Both the position numbers and the translations under genes were made by a program. From NCBI GenBank assembly GCA_902785575.1, contig CACZZF010000001.1:266777-330776 (forward strand): 64,000 bases of DNA, written 5' to 3'. Below, in pieces: positions 40,713 through 49,156 of this stretch. The notes beneath the pieces were generated by a model that saw nothing but the letters and a program-made list of their open reading frames with translations, did no database searches and had not been told where the DNA came from. Origin of the DNA: an uncultured Bacteroidia bacterium (GTDB lineage Bacteria; Bacteroidota; Bacteroidia; Bacteroidales; UBA932). The first letter of the stretch is position 1. Each line of letters begins with the position of its first letter.

Positions 40713-43364
40713 TTAAGGTTTCCTATTTATAGCGTCATATTTCGCGAAGTCCTCGTAGGTGCCGGTCCAGTCCTTGCCAAAAGCCAGTTTGTGAATCCTG
40801 TTCCAGATGGCATAACGCGAGGGCGCGTTAAAATAGCCGGCGCTATTATTCTTCATTATGCTGGTCTCAGACGGACGCCAGACGCCATATTGGTAGGTAT
40901 AACCTCCCTCAATCACTCCCACTTCATTCTTGTAACGATCATCGGTAAGGAACCATGACCACTTTATCTTGGTAGGATCCGAAGTCATGTCGATATTAGA
41001 GTACCATCCGTGAGGTGAGTTAGCGTTAATCTTGTCCTTATCCATAGAGGACAGAGTACCGGCATAATTATACTCATCCGCCAGTTTGGCGAACCCATGG
41101 CCGCCCGCCTCATGTTGGATCACCGGAATGGTATTATCAAAAGAATCATCCAGCTTTAAGACAAACGCCACACTATTGCCGTTGGCATAATCTCTCCCAG
41201 CCCAGTCTTCCGGCTCGTGCATCGAGCAAGTTCCAGCCATACGAATCTCGGAATAATCTTGGTTAACGCAGACAACCACCAGCACCTCATCCATTCTCTT
41301 CGGATCTTTCACTGCTTTGAGAGCCAGGTCAAAGCATTTGGACTCATTACCAGTGATAGCCGTACCTGTTAGTGGAGTTGAACCGAGGCTCTGTCCTCCA
41401 AGCTCATATCCCTCAGCAGTCGAGACAGTGGTCACGAAATAGATATTGAACAAGTGGCGGAACGACTTGTATGGTTCGACATCGAAGAAACCTTCAGCGC
41501 AGGCTTTCATATCGTTAAGGTATAAGCCGCTTTCCACCTGACGGTCAGAATAAGCGTCTCCCATAAAGACGACATCAATCCCATTCCCTTCCGTAGCCTT
41601 TTGATACACAGTCACTTCTCCCTCCTTGGAATAGTCTGTGGACATGTAGTATTCAGGCGTAGGCAGATCTTTATAGTCATAAGGTTTCATAATATTCCAA
41701 TAATCTTTCCATCCATTGTTGGTGGTGTAAAGATTAATTGATTGGGAGGGAACGTAAAACTTGAGCGCGGGGGCCTCCACAAGTTGGTAGTCAGTGTACG
41801 AAGGAGGAATGATGCCACGAAAATACACTTCCTCCAAGAGCCGGTCATACATAAACGGGTTATACCCGATTGATCTCAAGTTGGCCGACAAAACAACTTT
41901 TTTGAGCGCTTCGCAACGCGAGAAAACATAATTTCCCAACTCTGTCACATTGTCCCCCATAGTGACGGATTTCAGCGTTGGCCTATTGGAGAAGAGATAT
42001 GATCCCAAAGCTGTGACTTCATCAGGGACCACATAATCGTCATCAATGTTCGGGACCAGGAGCATCAACTTTCCGATGGCGTTTGTATATCCTTTATGAT
42101 CCGTAGTGGCGTATTTGCCATTCACAGACTCGAGATTGACACAACCCTCGAATGCGCTACCATTGATCTGGATAAGGGATTCCGGGAAGGTAATACTCTT
42201 GAGGTTTACGCAATTACTAAAAGCATAGCTCTCTATGCAAGTGATCCCTTCCGGGATCTCATACGATGTGTCGTCCTTACCCGCGAAGAAATAAATCGTG
42301 TTCGGAAACATATCGTTAGGCTCATAGATGAATTTCCGGTCCTCGGAGATAAAATGGGTATTATCTCCAAGAAGATTCTTCAGCTTCTCACACCGCAAGA
42401 AGGCATAGGGATGGATTGAGATGACTGAAGAGGGAATCGTGATGCTTTCCAAGCTTGATAAGGCGAAACTGGCATCTTCCAAATACTTGACACCGGACGG
42501 AATGACAACCGATTTAACGCCCTTGGTATAAGCGAACGCGCCACTACTAATTACAGTGACTCCGGATGGAATCTCATAAGAATCAATTCCCCCGGGGGCG
42601 AAAGCGACTAGTGATTCGCCAAAGATAATACATCGCCCATCCTCAGAAACATGAGGACCAGTAAACTTCTCCAATGTGGGACAAGACGAGAAAAAACCTT
42701 CGACATTATTCAACTTGGCCGGCACCCTGAATTCCTTGATACTGAATGGATGCTCAAAAGCCCAGTTTCCAATCGTCTCAACACAATCAGGGAGAAGCAG
42801 TCCGGTTACTCTCTTGCATTCCTCCGGGTCAATGGAAAGTCTCTCAAACAGTGTGATAGGACCGCTGTAATGGATTACTCCATATCCATCTTTGTAATTG
42901 GTGAATTGGGGTATACGTGTTCCCTGACGTTCTATTTTCTCCAGCGGCTTCTTATCGGAAGTAATGTACCAAATCTCATTATCCGGAGGCAATTGTCCTT
43001 CGGGGAAGCCTTCTTTCACCACCGAGACTTTGCAGGAAGCTGTTTTGCCTCCAGCCGTTACGGTGATAGTGGCCGTTCCGATTTTCAAGCCCTTGATCAT
43101 CCCGTTTGAGACAGCGACCACGCTGGGGTCAGAGCTGGACCAAGTGACACTTTTATCAGTCGCGTTAGCAGGTGACAATATGGCGTCAAGCTTAAACGTC
43201 TCGTCAATGGAGAGGGACACTGATGTCTGGTTTAAAGAGACTCCCGTGACCTTCACATCTGTTGGAGTCGATGGTTTGTCCGGCAGTTCCTCTTTGGGGG
43301 AACAGGCGTACATGACAAAAAGAATCGGGAGTGTCAAAGACAGAATTCGGGACAGCTTAATCAT
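40713..43364 (-). CDS. Lipoprotein with Ig-like domain, BspA leucine-rich repeats and M64 (IgA-type) peptidase domain
   Basis: The protein has 883 residues. The lipobox is VMYAC with Cys21. Residues of about 38-116 are a Big_2 bacterial Ig-like domain (VTGVSLNQTSVSLSIDETFK and WSSSDPSVVAV). BspA-type leucine-rich repeats span about 165-540. The C-terminal third (about 580-883) is an M64 metallopeptidase with the zinc motif HEAGGHGFAKLADEY near residue 751. This matches HEXXGH plus the DEY segment of M64 enzymes, the family of the Clostridium ramosum IgA protease. A surface protease joined to an adhesin-type scaffold is therefore predicted. The substrate is unknown. It is the first gene of the operon and has a full-consensus promoter. 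Confidence 0.85.
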   Translation of the reverse strand: MIKLSRILSLTLPILFVMYACSPKEELPDKPSTPTDVKVTGVSLNQTSVSLSIDETFKLDAILSPANATDKSVTWSSSDPSVVAVSNGMIKGLKIGTATITVTAGGKTASCKVSVVKEGFPEGQLPPDNEIWYITSDKKPLEKIERQGTRIPQFTNYKDGYGVIHYSGPITLFERLSIDPEECKRVTGLLLPDCVETIGNWAFEHPFSIKEFRVPAKLNNVEGFFSSCPTLEKFTGPHVSEDGRCIIFGESLVAFAPGGIDSYEIPSGVTVISSGAFAYTKGVKSVVIPSGVKYLEDASFALSSLESITIPSSVISIHPYAFLRCEKLKNLLGDNTHFISEDRKFIYEPNDMFPNTIYFFAGKDDTSYEIPEGITCIESYAFSNCVNLKSITFPESLIQINGSAFEGCVNLESVNGKYATTDHKGYTNAIGKLMLLVPNIDDDYVVPDEVTALGSYLFSNRPTLKSVTMGDNVTELGNYVFSRCEALKKVVLSANLRSIGYNPFMYDRLLEEVYFRGIIPPSYTDYQLVEAPALKFYVPSQSINLYTTNNGWKDYWNIMKPYDYKDLPTPEYYMSTDYSKEGEVTVYQKATEGNGIDVVFMGDAYSDRQVESGLYLNDMKACAEGFFDVEPYKSFRHLFNIYFVTTVSTAEGYELGGQSLGSTPLTGTAITGNESKCFDLALKAVKDPKRMDEVLVVVCVNQDYSEIRMAGTCSMHEPEDWAGRDYANGNSVAFVLKLDDSFDNTIPVIQHEAGGHGFAKLADEYNYAGTLSSMDKDKINANSPHGWYSNIDMTSDPTKIKWSWFLTDDRYKNEVGVIEGGYTYQYGVWRPSETSIMKNNSAGYFNAPSRYAIWNRIHKLAFGKDWTGTYEDFAKYDAINRKP

Positions 43365-43398
43365 AACTCAAATATTATGTCTTTTGTATTGGATTGTT

Positions 43399-43429
43399 CA
43401 AATATACTTAAAAGAATCGTATAATCAAA
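43399..43429 (-). promoter_or_regulatory. Full-consensus promoter of the surface-protein operon
   Basis: TTTG (43429-43426), 19 bases, then TATATTTG (43406-43399) on the minus strand exactly match the Bacteroidota consensus. The start codon at 43364 is about 35 bases beyond the -7 box. Confidence 0.8.
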
Positions 43430-43578
43430 CGATTAAGAGTGGACTTTTTTGAAAGGTCGCGAGTATTCTTGGCATAAAACTATCTGAAAGGATGGTGAAT
43501 ATGGCACTAATAATTAGCTATATTCGCGAAACATATCATGTGCAACACTTAATCGTAACACTACTAATTGAGCTGAAA

Positions 43579-44700
43579 ATGAAAAAAACAATCTCTGTTT
43601 TATCGGTCATCGTGTTTTGTGTCGCGTTGTCTTATTCCGCGTTGGCCCAGCAGAACACCCAGGCCACCTATGCCAAAAGTGACTTTGTTCCCGGTGACGT
43701 CATATTCTTCGAGGACACCTTCGAGAACGAAAAGCTTGGAGAGTTTCCGTCACAGTGGGACCTTTTGGACGGCTATTCGGAAATGGCTTCGGTTCAAGGA
43801 CGCAAAGTGCTGGCGTTCACTGATGACGGCATCGGCAGTGTCATCCCGCTGATGAAGAACAAGTGGGACTGGCTGCCGGACGTATTCACGGTCGAGTACG
43901 ACCTTTATGTCTCCAAGCCAGATTCCAATCTTGATGAGACGACCACTCTCTCCATGGAGCTCTGTTTCGGCGAAAGAGGGGACGGGTCATATTACAATTA
44001 CACCGGACACGTGACATTCTGGTATCGCGAGGATGGTAGCTGCAATATGGCATGGAGCGTTAAGAAACCGGGTTCCGACGACCAGGCGACTGGCGAAAAG
44101 GCCCTGGGACTAAGCACTGACTTCGAAGATTACAACGGCAAGGACAATCCGTTGCTCCCGGGGCAGTGGAACCATTTCTCATTCTCTTTCAACAAACGGG
44201 CTTTCAAGGGCTACATTAACGGTGTGAGAATAATAAACGTGCCTTCGATGGAAGCTCCCGGATATTTGTATTTCTCGAGCGGCTCTCTGTATCGCCACAG
44301 CGGCCTCAGCAATGTGAGGATCGCCAAAGGTGCCGTTCCGCTCTACGACCGTCTGGCAGCCGAAGGCAAGATCGTCACTTACGCCATTACGTTCGACACC
44401 GGGAAAGCGACCATCAAGCCTGAGTCAATGGTCGAGATAGTCCGCGTCGCGAAACTGATGCAGGAGAAACCGGAACTGAGCTTCGAGGTACAGGGCCATT
44501 GCGACAACACGGGATCCGACTCAGTCAACGATCCCCTCTCCCAGAAAAGGGCTGAGGCCATCGTGGCGGCTCTTGTGGGACAAGGCATCTCGAAGGATCG
44601 CCTGACCGCGGTCGGCAAAGGATCCCATGAGCCAGTCGCCGACAATGGAACTGACGAGGGGCGCGCCAAGAACCGCCGAGTCGAATTCGTGAAAAAGTAG
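43579..44700 (+). CDS. OmpA-family protein with N-terminal concanavalin-like domain
   Basis: The protein has 373 residues from the ATG at 43579 (MKKTISVLSVIVF). Upstream in-frame ATGs lie before the signal peptide. The signal ends ALAQQ. Residues of about 45-265 form a beta-rich lectin/LamG-like domain beginning FEDTFENEKLGEFPSQWDL, with GRKVLAFTD and WNHFSFSFN. The C-terminal 110 residues are an OmpA domain: ITFDTGKATIKPES, VQGHCDNTGSDSVN with the peptidoglycan-binding Asp and Arg pattern, LSQKRAEAI and NRRVEFVKK. It is therefore anchored to peptidoglycan in the periplasm or outer membrane. A strong terminator follows directly. Confidence 0.88.
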   Translation: MKKTISVLSVIVFCVALSYSALAQQNTQATYAKSDFVPGDVIFFEDTFENEKLGEFPSQWDLLDGYSEMASVQGRKVLAFTDDGIGSVIPLMKNKWDWLPDVFTVEYDLYVSKPDSNLDETTTLSMELCFGERGDGSYYNYTGHVTFWYREDGSCNMAWSVKKPGSDDQATGEKALGLSTDFEDYNGKDNPLLPGQWNHFSFSFNKRAFKGYINGVRIINVPSMEAPGYLYFSSGSLYRHSGLSNVRIAKGAVPLYDRLAAEGKIVTYAITFDTGKATIKPESMVEIVRVAKLMQEKPELSFEVQGHCDNTGSDSVNDPLSQKRAEAIVAALVGQGISKDRLTAVGKGSHEPVADNGTDEGRAKNRRVEFVKK

Positions 44701-44725
44701 CCTTGATACGGCAATAACGAAAAAC

Positions 44726-44753
44726 AGCTCCGGAGCATTCCGGAGCTTTTTTT
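44726..44753. terminator. Terminator after the OmpA-like gene, probably bidirectional
   Basis: A perfect 9-bp stem (44726-44734 with 44739-44747, GC-rich, 4-base loop) is followed by a 7-base T-run on the plus strand. It also lies two bases past the 3' end of the minus-strand tRNA gene and could stop that transcript, though the opposite T-run is shorter. Confidence 0.85.
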
Positions 44754-44755
44754 CG

Positions 44756-44838
44756 TGCGGTAGGTGAGAGTCGAACTCACACGGGCTAATGCCCACTACC
44801 CCCTCAAAGTAGCGTGTATACCATTTCACCACTACCGC
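44756..44838 (-). tRNA. tRNA-Leu (anticodon GAG)
   Basis: The minus strand folds into a class II cloverleaf. The 7-bp acceptor stem pairs 44838-44832 with 44763-44757, and the discriminator base is A. A D-arm follows, then an anticodon stem and loop with GAG at 44805-44803 preceded by T33. There is a long variable arm and a TTCGACT T-loop closed by GTGAG/CTCAC. GAG reads CUC/CUU leucine codons. The CCA end is not encoded. Confidence 0.93.
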
Positions 44839-44901
44839 AGGTATGTATCCCTTTGTTTCGGGACTGCAAAAATAGACATTATTCCGGAATTACCAAAATT
44901 T

Positions 44902-44932
44902 TTTCACGATTTCATATTTATTAGTATCTTTG
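44902..44932 (+). promoter_or_regulatory. Promoter of rpsP
   Basis: TATCTTTG (44925-44932) matches the -7 box and is followed by CAC. TTTC at 44902-44905 is one base from the -33 TTTG at the proper N19 spacing. The rpsP start is 61 bases downstream. Confidence 0.65.
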
Positions 44933-44993
44933 CACGCTCCCACGAGATGGGATGCGATAAGGTTTAATTATTTATTTTTAAAACAGATTCACA

Positions 44994-45542
44994 ATGGCTG
45001 TTAAAATCAGACTTCAGCGCCACGGAAAGAAGAATTTCGCATTCTTCCACATTGTTGTGGCCGATTCCCGCGCACCTCGCGACGGACGTTTCATCGAGCA
45101 ACTTGGCTCCTACAACCCCAACACCAACCCCGCCACCATCATCCTTGACGGCGAGAGGGCTCTGGCTTGGCTGAACGTAGGTGCCCAGCCCACTCTTGTC
45201 ACCCGCAGGATCCTCTCTTATGAGGGTGTGCTTCTCCGCAAGCACCTCCAGGGCGGTGTCGCCAAAGGCGCCCTCACCCAGGAGCAGGCTGACCAGAAGT
45301 GGAACGAGTGGAAAGCTCAGAGGGATTCCAAGATCAAGGCCAAGAAGGAAGGTATCGTGAAAGATGCCGCCGAGAAGGTCAAGGCTGCTGTCGCCGCCGA
45401 GAAGAAGGTCAACGAGGAGAGGGCTGCCGCCATCGCCAAGAAGGCCGAGGAACTCGCTGAGGCTCAGCGTAAAGCCGCCGAGGAGGCTGCTGCCGCCAAG
45501 GCCGCTGAGGAAGCTGGAGAGGCTGCTGAGCAGGAGGCTTAA
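44994..45542 (+). CDS. rpsP: 30S ribosomal protein bS16 with long C-terminal extension
   Basis: The protein has 182 residues. Residues 1-85 are a normal bS16 ([20 protein letters not shown], then [20 protein letters not shown]). Residues of about 95-182 form a highly charged, Ala/Glu/Lys-rich helical tail, with repeated AEKVKAA and [14 protein letters not shown]. Most bacterial bS16 proteins are near 80-90 residues; the longer form is typical of Bacteroidota. bS16 helps assemble the 30S subunit. rimM follows four bases after the stop. The promoter at 44925 is the only clear one before the sugar-operon genes further downstream. Confidence 0.95.
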   Translation: MAVKIRLQRHGKKNFAFFHIVVADSRAPRDGRFIEQLGSYNPNTNPATIILDGERALAWLNVGAQPTLVTRRILSYEGVLLRKHLQGGVAKGALTQEQADQKWNEWKAQRDSKIKAKKEGIVKDAAEKVKAAVAAEKKVNEERAAAIAKKAEELAEAQRKAAEEAAAAKAAEEAGEAAEQEA

Positions 45543-45546
45543 AAAA

Positions 45547-46071
45547 ATGTCCGGGGCTCCTTCAGATCTTCTGCGGATAGCCCGGGTACTGAAGTCCTAC
45601 GGTACCGAAGGGGAAATCCTTGTGGGTTTCCGTGAGATCGGTCCGGAAGACTTGAACCTCAAGGAACCGGTGTTCATCATGTTTGATGGACTGCCGGTTC
45701 CCTTTTTTATTGAATCATTGAAGGAGAAAGGCTCGTCAAAGGCCCTGCTGCGCCTGACCGGGATTGAGGATTTGGAAGATGCGGAGGAAGTCGCCGGAAA
45801 GGACATTCTCGCCAAACGCTCCGCGATCAACGGGGACGAGATGGATGACGACGAGATATCGATTGAGAACCTGATTGGTTGGGCTATCCTTGGCAAACGA
45901 GGAGAGAAAATCGGGGAAATAACTGATTTCGAGCCCATTCCAGGCAATCCGTGCCTTTATGTCAACACCGGAGAAGAGACGGTGATGATCCCTCTCCACG
46001 ACGATTTCATAGTAGATATTGATGAGGAAGGCGGAAACATAACTCTCGACCTTCCCGAAGGACTTATATAA
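45547..46071 (+). CDS. rimM: Ribosome maturation factor RimM
   Basis: The protein has 174 residues from the ATG at 45547; the longer frame upstream is the shifted reading of rpsP. The N-terminal RimM barrel begins LLRIARVLKSYGTEGEILVG, and VFIMFDGLPVPFFIES follows. The C-terminal PRC-barrel includes GWAILGKRGEKIGEITDF and ends with MIPLHDDFIVDID. RimM helps 16S rRNA processing and 30S assembly and is usually next to rpsP. The usual partners trmD and rplS are absent here; the next gene is a PHP hydrolase 11 bases downstream. Confidence 0.93.
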   Translation: MSGAPSDLLRIARVLKSYGTEGEILVGFREIGPEDLNLKEPVFIMFDGLPVPFFIESLKEKGSSKALLRLTGIEDLEDAEEVAGKDILAKRSAINGDEMDDDEISIENLIGWAILGKRGEKIGEITDFEPIPGNPCLYVNTGEETVMIPLHDDFIVDIDEEGGNITLDLPEGLI

Positions 46072-46082
46072 TTAATAACAGA

Positions 46083-47195
46083 ATGAGAACTATTGTCGAC
46101 GTCAACGCCCACATGCACACCCCCTATTCTTTCAGTGCTTTCAGCGGGATTGACCAAGCCCTGGACATGGCCGTCGAGGAAAGAGTTGGAGTAGTGGGAA
46201 TCAACGACTTCTATTCCATGAAAGGATACACTGATTGGAAAGACGGATGCGATAAAAGGCACCTCTGCCCAATCATGGGAATAGAATTCATATCCCTGAA
46301 TAGCGAGGACCAGGCCGCCGGACTAAGGGTCAACGACCCCAATAACCCCGGACGAACCTACATCAGCGGAAAAGGACTCGCTCATCCGACAATCCTCAAG
46401 GGACGGGAAGCGTGGCTTTTATCGGAAGTCAGGGAGGAGTCCAATGCCCAAGTCGAGAGGATGTGCGAAAAACTTAACGCTCATCTGGACGCCGTGGGAG
46501 CCGGATTCAATCTGGATTTCGCCCGGATAGTCGAGGAGTTGACAAAAGGTTCTGTCAGGGAACGGCATCTCGCCAAAGCTTTAAGGCTTGCCATAGAGTC
46601 CAAGTTCAAAGCGGATAACGACAGGCTGGCCGCTTACGAAAGGATATTTGGCGGTGCGCCTCTCAAATCCGCTCCTGACAAAATCGCGGCTGTCGAGAAT
46701 GAGATCAGAAGCAAGCTCCTCAAAGCGGGAGGCGCCGCCTTCGTACCCGAGGATCCAAAGGCTTTCCTACCGATGGAGACTGTCTGCGAAATCATCAGAG
46801 CTGCCGGCGGCATACCAACCTATCCTTTCCTGGCGGACAATGCCAAAGGTGAGTTCACGGACTTCGAGGGGGACCTCCAGAAGGCCGCGGACACTTTGAA
46901 GAAGCGTGGGTTCAACTCCGTGGAGTTTATAACAACCAGGAACACGACAAAGGTTTTGGAGGAATATTCAGACTATCTCCAGGACGAGGGATTCATCGTC
47001 ACATTCGGTTCAGAGCATAATACACCGGCCCTTGAGCCGATTAAGCTCCGTACCGCGGACCATCCGGAAGGACTCAGCGAGAAGCTGCGCCTGACGAACT
47101 TCAAGGGCGCTTGCGCCGTGGTCGCCCACCAGGCGGGCAAAGATTCCGCCGATGCCGGTGAAGAGTTGATAATGAGAACATTAAATATCCAATAA
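46083..47195 (+). CDS. PHP-domain hydrolase of the aldolase operon
   Basis: The protein has 370 residues. PHP metal-binding motifs are HMH within NAHMHTPYS near residue 10, GINDFYSMKG, IMGIEFISL and FGSEHNTPALEP near residue 304. PHP proteins hydrolyse phosphoesters with a multinuclear metal centre. Family members of this length tend to occur next to bifunctional aldolase/dehydrogenases in Bacteroidota. Here the aldolase gene starts one base after the stop codon. A role in dephosphorylating a sugar intermediate is inferred. It lies 11 bases after rimM with no promoter or terminator in the gap. Confidence 0.75.
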   Translation: MRTIVDVNAHMHTPYSFSAFSGIDQALDMAVEERVGVVGINDFYSMKGYTDWKDGCDKRHLCPIMGIEFISLNSEDQAAGLRVNDPNNPGRTYISGKGLAHPTILKGREAWLLSEVREESNAQVERMCEKLNAHLDAVGAGFNLDFARIVEELTKGSVRERHLAKALRLAIESKFKADNDRLAAYERIFGGAPLKSAPDKIAAVENEIRSKLLKAGGAAFVPEDPKAFLPMETVCEIIRAAGGIPTYPFLADNAKGEFTDFEGDLQKAADTLKKRGFNSVEFITTRNTTKVLEEYSDYLQDEGFIVTFGSEHNTPALEPIKLRTADHPEGLSEKLRLTNFKGACAVVAHQAGKDSADAGEELIMRTLNIQ

Positions 47196-47196
47196 T

Positions 47197-49155
47197 ATGT
47201 CGGAAATCGAGAAGTTGATCGAAGTTTCCCGCAAATATGGCGGCGATTCCAGGTATGTCATCGCCGGAGGCGGGAACACATCATTCAAAACCGCTGACAG
47301 GCTGTGGGTCAAGGCAAGCGGCCATGCCCTCGCCACAATCACGGAGGATGGTTTCGCCGTGCTCGACAGAGCCCTGCTGAACCCGATGGGAGAGAAGAAA
47401 TATAGTGATGACACCACTTTGAGAGAGGAGCAGGTCAAGAACGACCTCGCGGCCGCTTGTTTGACAAAAGACCGGCGTCCCTCTGTCGAGACCTCGATGC
47501 ACAACTGTCTGGAGGCCGCTTTTGTGGTCCATCTCCATCCGACCCTCGTGAATGGCCTCATGTGCTCGAAAGACGCCGCCGAGACCTGTGCGAAGCTTTT
47601 CCCGGACGCCCTTTATATTCCTTACACCGACCCCGGATACACCCTTTTCAAGAAGGTGTACGACAAGATAAAGGAATATAGGAAAGGCCACGGAAACGAC
47701 CCCAAGGTCATATTCCTCCAGAACCACGGCATCTTCGTGGGCGCCGACACGACCAAGGAGATAGAGGATATCTACGCCAGCGTGATGTCCAAATTGGAAG
47801 GACTTGTCAAGTCAGTTCCAGAAGGCGACGCTCCTATCTGCGACTGCGTCAGCGAGACCATCCCCGCGATAAGGACCATCTTGAGCCGTTCCGGAAGAGG
47901 TCTCAAGACTCTCAAGGTCACCAATAACGCCCTTGTGAGCGGATTCATCGAGAGCAAGGAGAAGGCAGCCGCTGTGCTGAAACCCTTCACTCCCGACGGT
48001 ATAGTTTATTGCAAGAGCGAGTATATCTACATTGACCACAAAGGTCCGGAGGATCTTGTCAAGCAGGCCGAAAAGAGAATAGAGGCTTACATCGAGAAGC
48101 GTGGGCACACGCCGAAGGTGCTGCTTATCAAGGGAATAGGCCTGGTCGCCGTGGGTTCGAACTCCAAAGAGGCCCAGACTGTGACGGAAGTTTTCATGGA
48201 TTCTATGAAGGTCGCATGGTATGCCTTCTCCTTCGGAGGGGAGCACCCCATGACAGCCCGCCAGATCAGTTTCATCGACAACTGGGAAGTGGAAAACTAC
48301 CGCCGCAAAGTGGCTTCGACCTCATCCGCCGGAAGAGTTGAGGGCAAGACGATCATAGTGACCGGAGCCGCACAGGGATTCGGTGAGGGAATAGCCAGGG
48401 AACTTATCAAGCAAGGAGCCAACATCGTGGTCGCAGACCTCAATGAAGTGACCGGCGAGAAGACCGCCGCCAGTTTCAACGAGATCGCAAAAGCCAACAA
48501 GGCCATATTCGTCAAGACAAATGTCGCCGACATGGACAGCCTCAAAAACCTTATCAAGGAGACTGTGGTCAATTTCGGCGCTCTTGACACCTTCGTCAGC
48601 AATGCCGGAGTCGTGAGAGCCGGAGACCTCGAGGCAATGACCCCCGAGAACTTTGAGTTCGTCACCAATATCAACTACAAGGCCTACTTCTTCTGCGCGA
48701 AGGTGGCCAGCCATGTGATGAAGATAGAGACGGCTCTTGACCCTGAATATTTCGCCGATATCGTCCAGATCAATTCCAAGAGCGGATTGGTCGGCAGCAA
48801 GGCCAATTTCGCCTATGCCGGTGGCAAGTTCGGAGGAATCGGACTGACCCAGTCCTTCGCCTTGGAGCTTGCCCCGTTCAGAATCAAAGTCAACTCCATC
48901 TGCCCAGGAAACTACTATGACGGACCGCTTTGGAGCGACCCCGAGAAAGGGCTCTTCATCCAATATCTAAAGGCAGGAAAAGCTCCCGGAGCCAAGACCG
49001 TACAAGACGTCAAGGACTATTACCTTTCCAAGGTTCCCATGCGGAAGGGCTGCAATCCCGAGGATGTCTGCAAGGCGATAATGTATGCTATCGAACAGAC
49101 CGGCGAGACAGGACAGGCAATCCCCGTCACCGGTGGACAGGTAATGCTCGCGTAA
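47197..49155 (+). CDS. Bifunctional class II aldolase / short-chain dehydrogenase (RhaE-like)
   Basis: The protein has 652 residues. The N-terminal half is a class II aldolase with zinc ligands His112 and His114 (VHLHPTLVNG) and QNHGIFVG near 175. The C-terminal part (about 380-652) is a short-chain dehydrogenase with TGAAQGFG starting at residue 389, SNAGVV, and catalytic Tyr540 and Lys544 in YAGGK. RhaE-type enzymes split rhamnulose 1-phosphate and oxidise the lactaldehyde released. The layout fits, but no rhamnose isomerase, kinase or permease is adjacent. The actual substrate may be another deoxy sugar or uncharged ketose. It is followed after one base by the double aldolase gene. Confidence 0.85.
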   Translation: MSEIEKLIEVSRKYGGDSRYVIAGGGNTSFKTADRLWVKASGHALATITEDGFAVLDRALLNPMGEKKYSDDTTLREEQVKNDLAAACLTKDRRPSVETSMHNCLEAAFVVHLHPTLVNGLMCSKDAAETCAKLFPDALYIPYTDPGYTLFKKVYDKIKEYRKGHGNDPKVIFLQNHGIFVGADTTKEIEDIYASVMSKLEGLVKSVPEGDAPICDCVSETIPAIRTILSRSGRGLKTLKVTNNALVSGFIESKEKAAAVLKPFTPDGIVYCKSEYIYIDHKGPEDLVKQAEKRIEAYIEKRGHTPKVLLIKGIGLVAVGSNSKEAQTVTEVFMDSMKVAWYAFSFGGEHPMTARQISFIDNWEVENYRRKVASTSSAGRVEGKTIIVTGAAQGFGEGIARELIKQGANIVVADLNEVTGEKTAASFNEIAKANKAIFVKTNVADMDSLKNLIKETVVNFGALDTFVSNAGVVRAGDLEAMTPENFEFVTNINYKAYFFCAKVASHVMKIETALDPEYFADIVQINSKSGLVGSKANFAYAGGKFGGIGLTQSFALELAPFRIKVNSICPGNYYDGPLWSDPEKGLFIQYLKAGKAPGAKTVQDVKDYYLSKVPMRKGCNPEDVCKAIMYAIEQTGETGQAIPVTGGQVMLA

Positions 49156-49156
49156 T

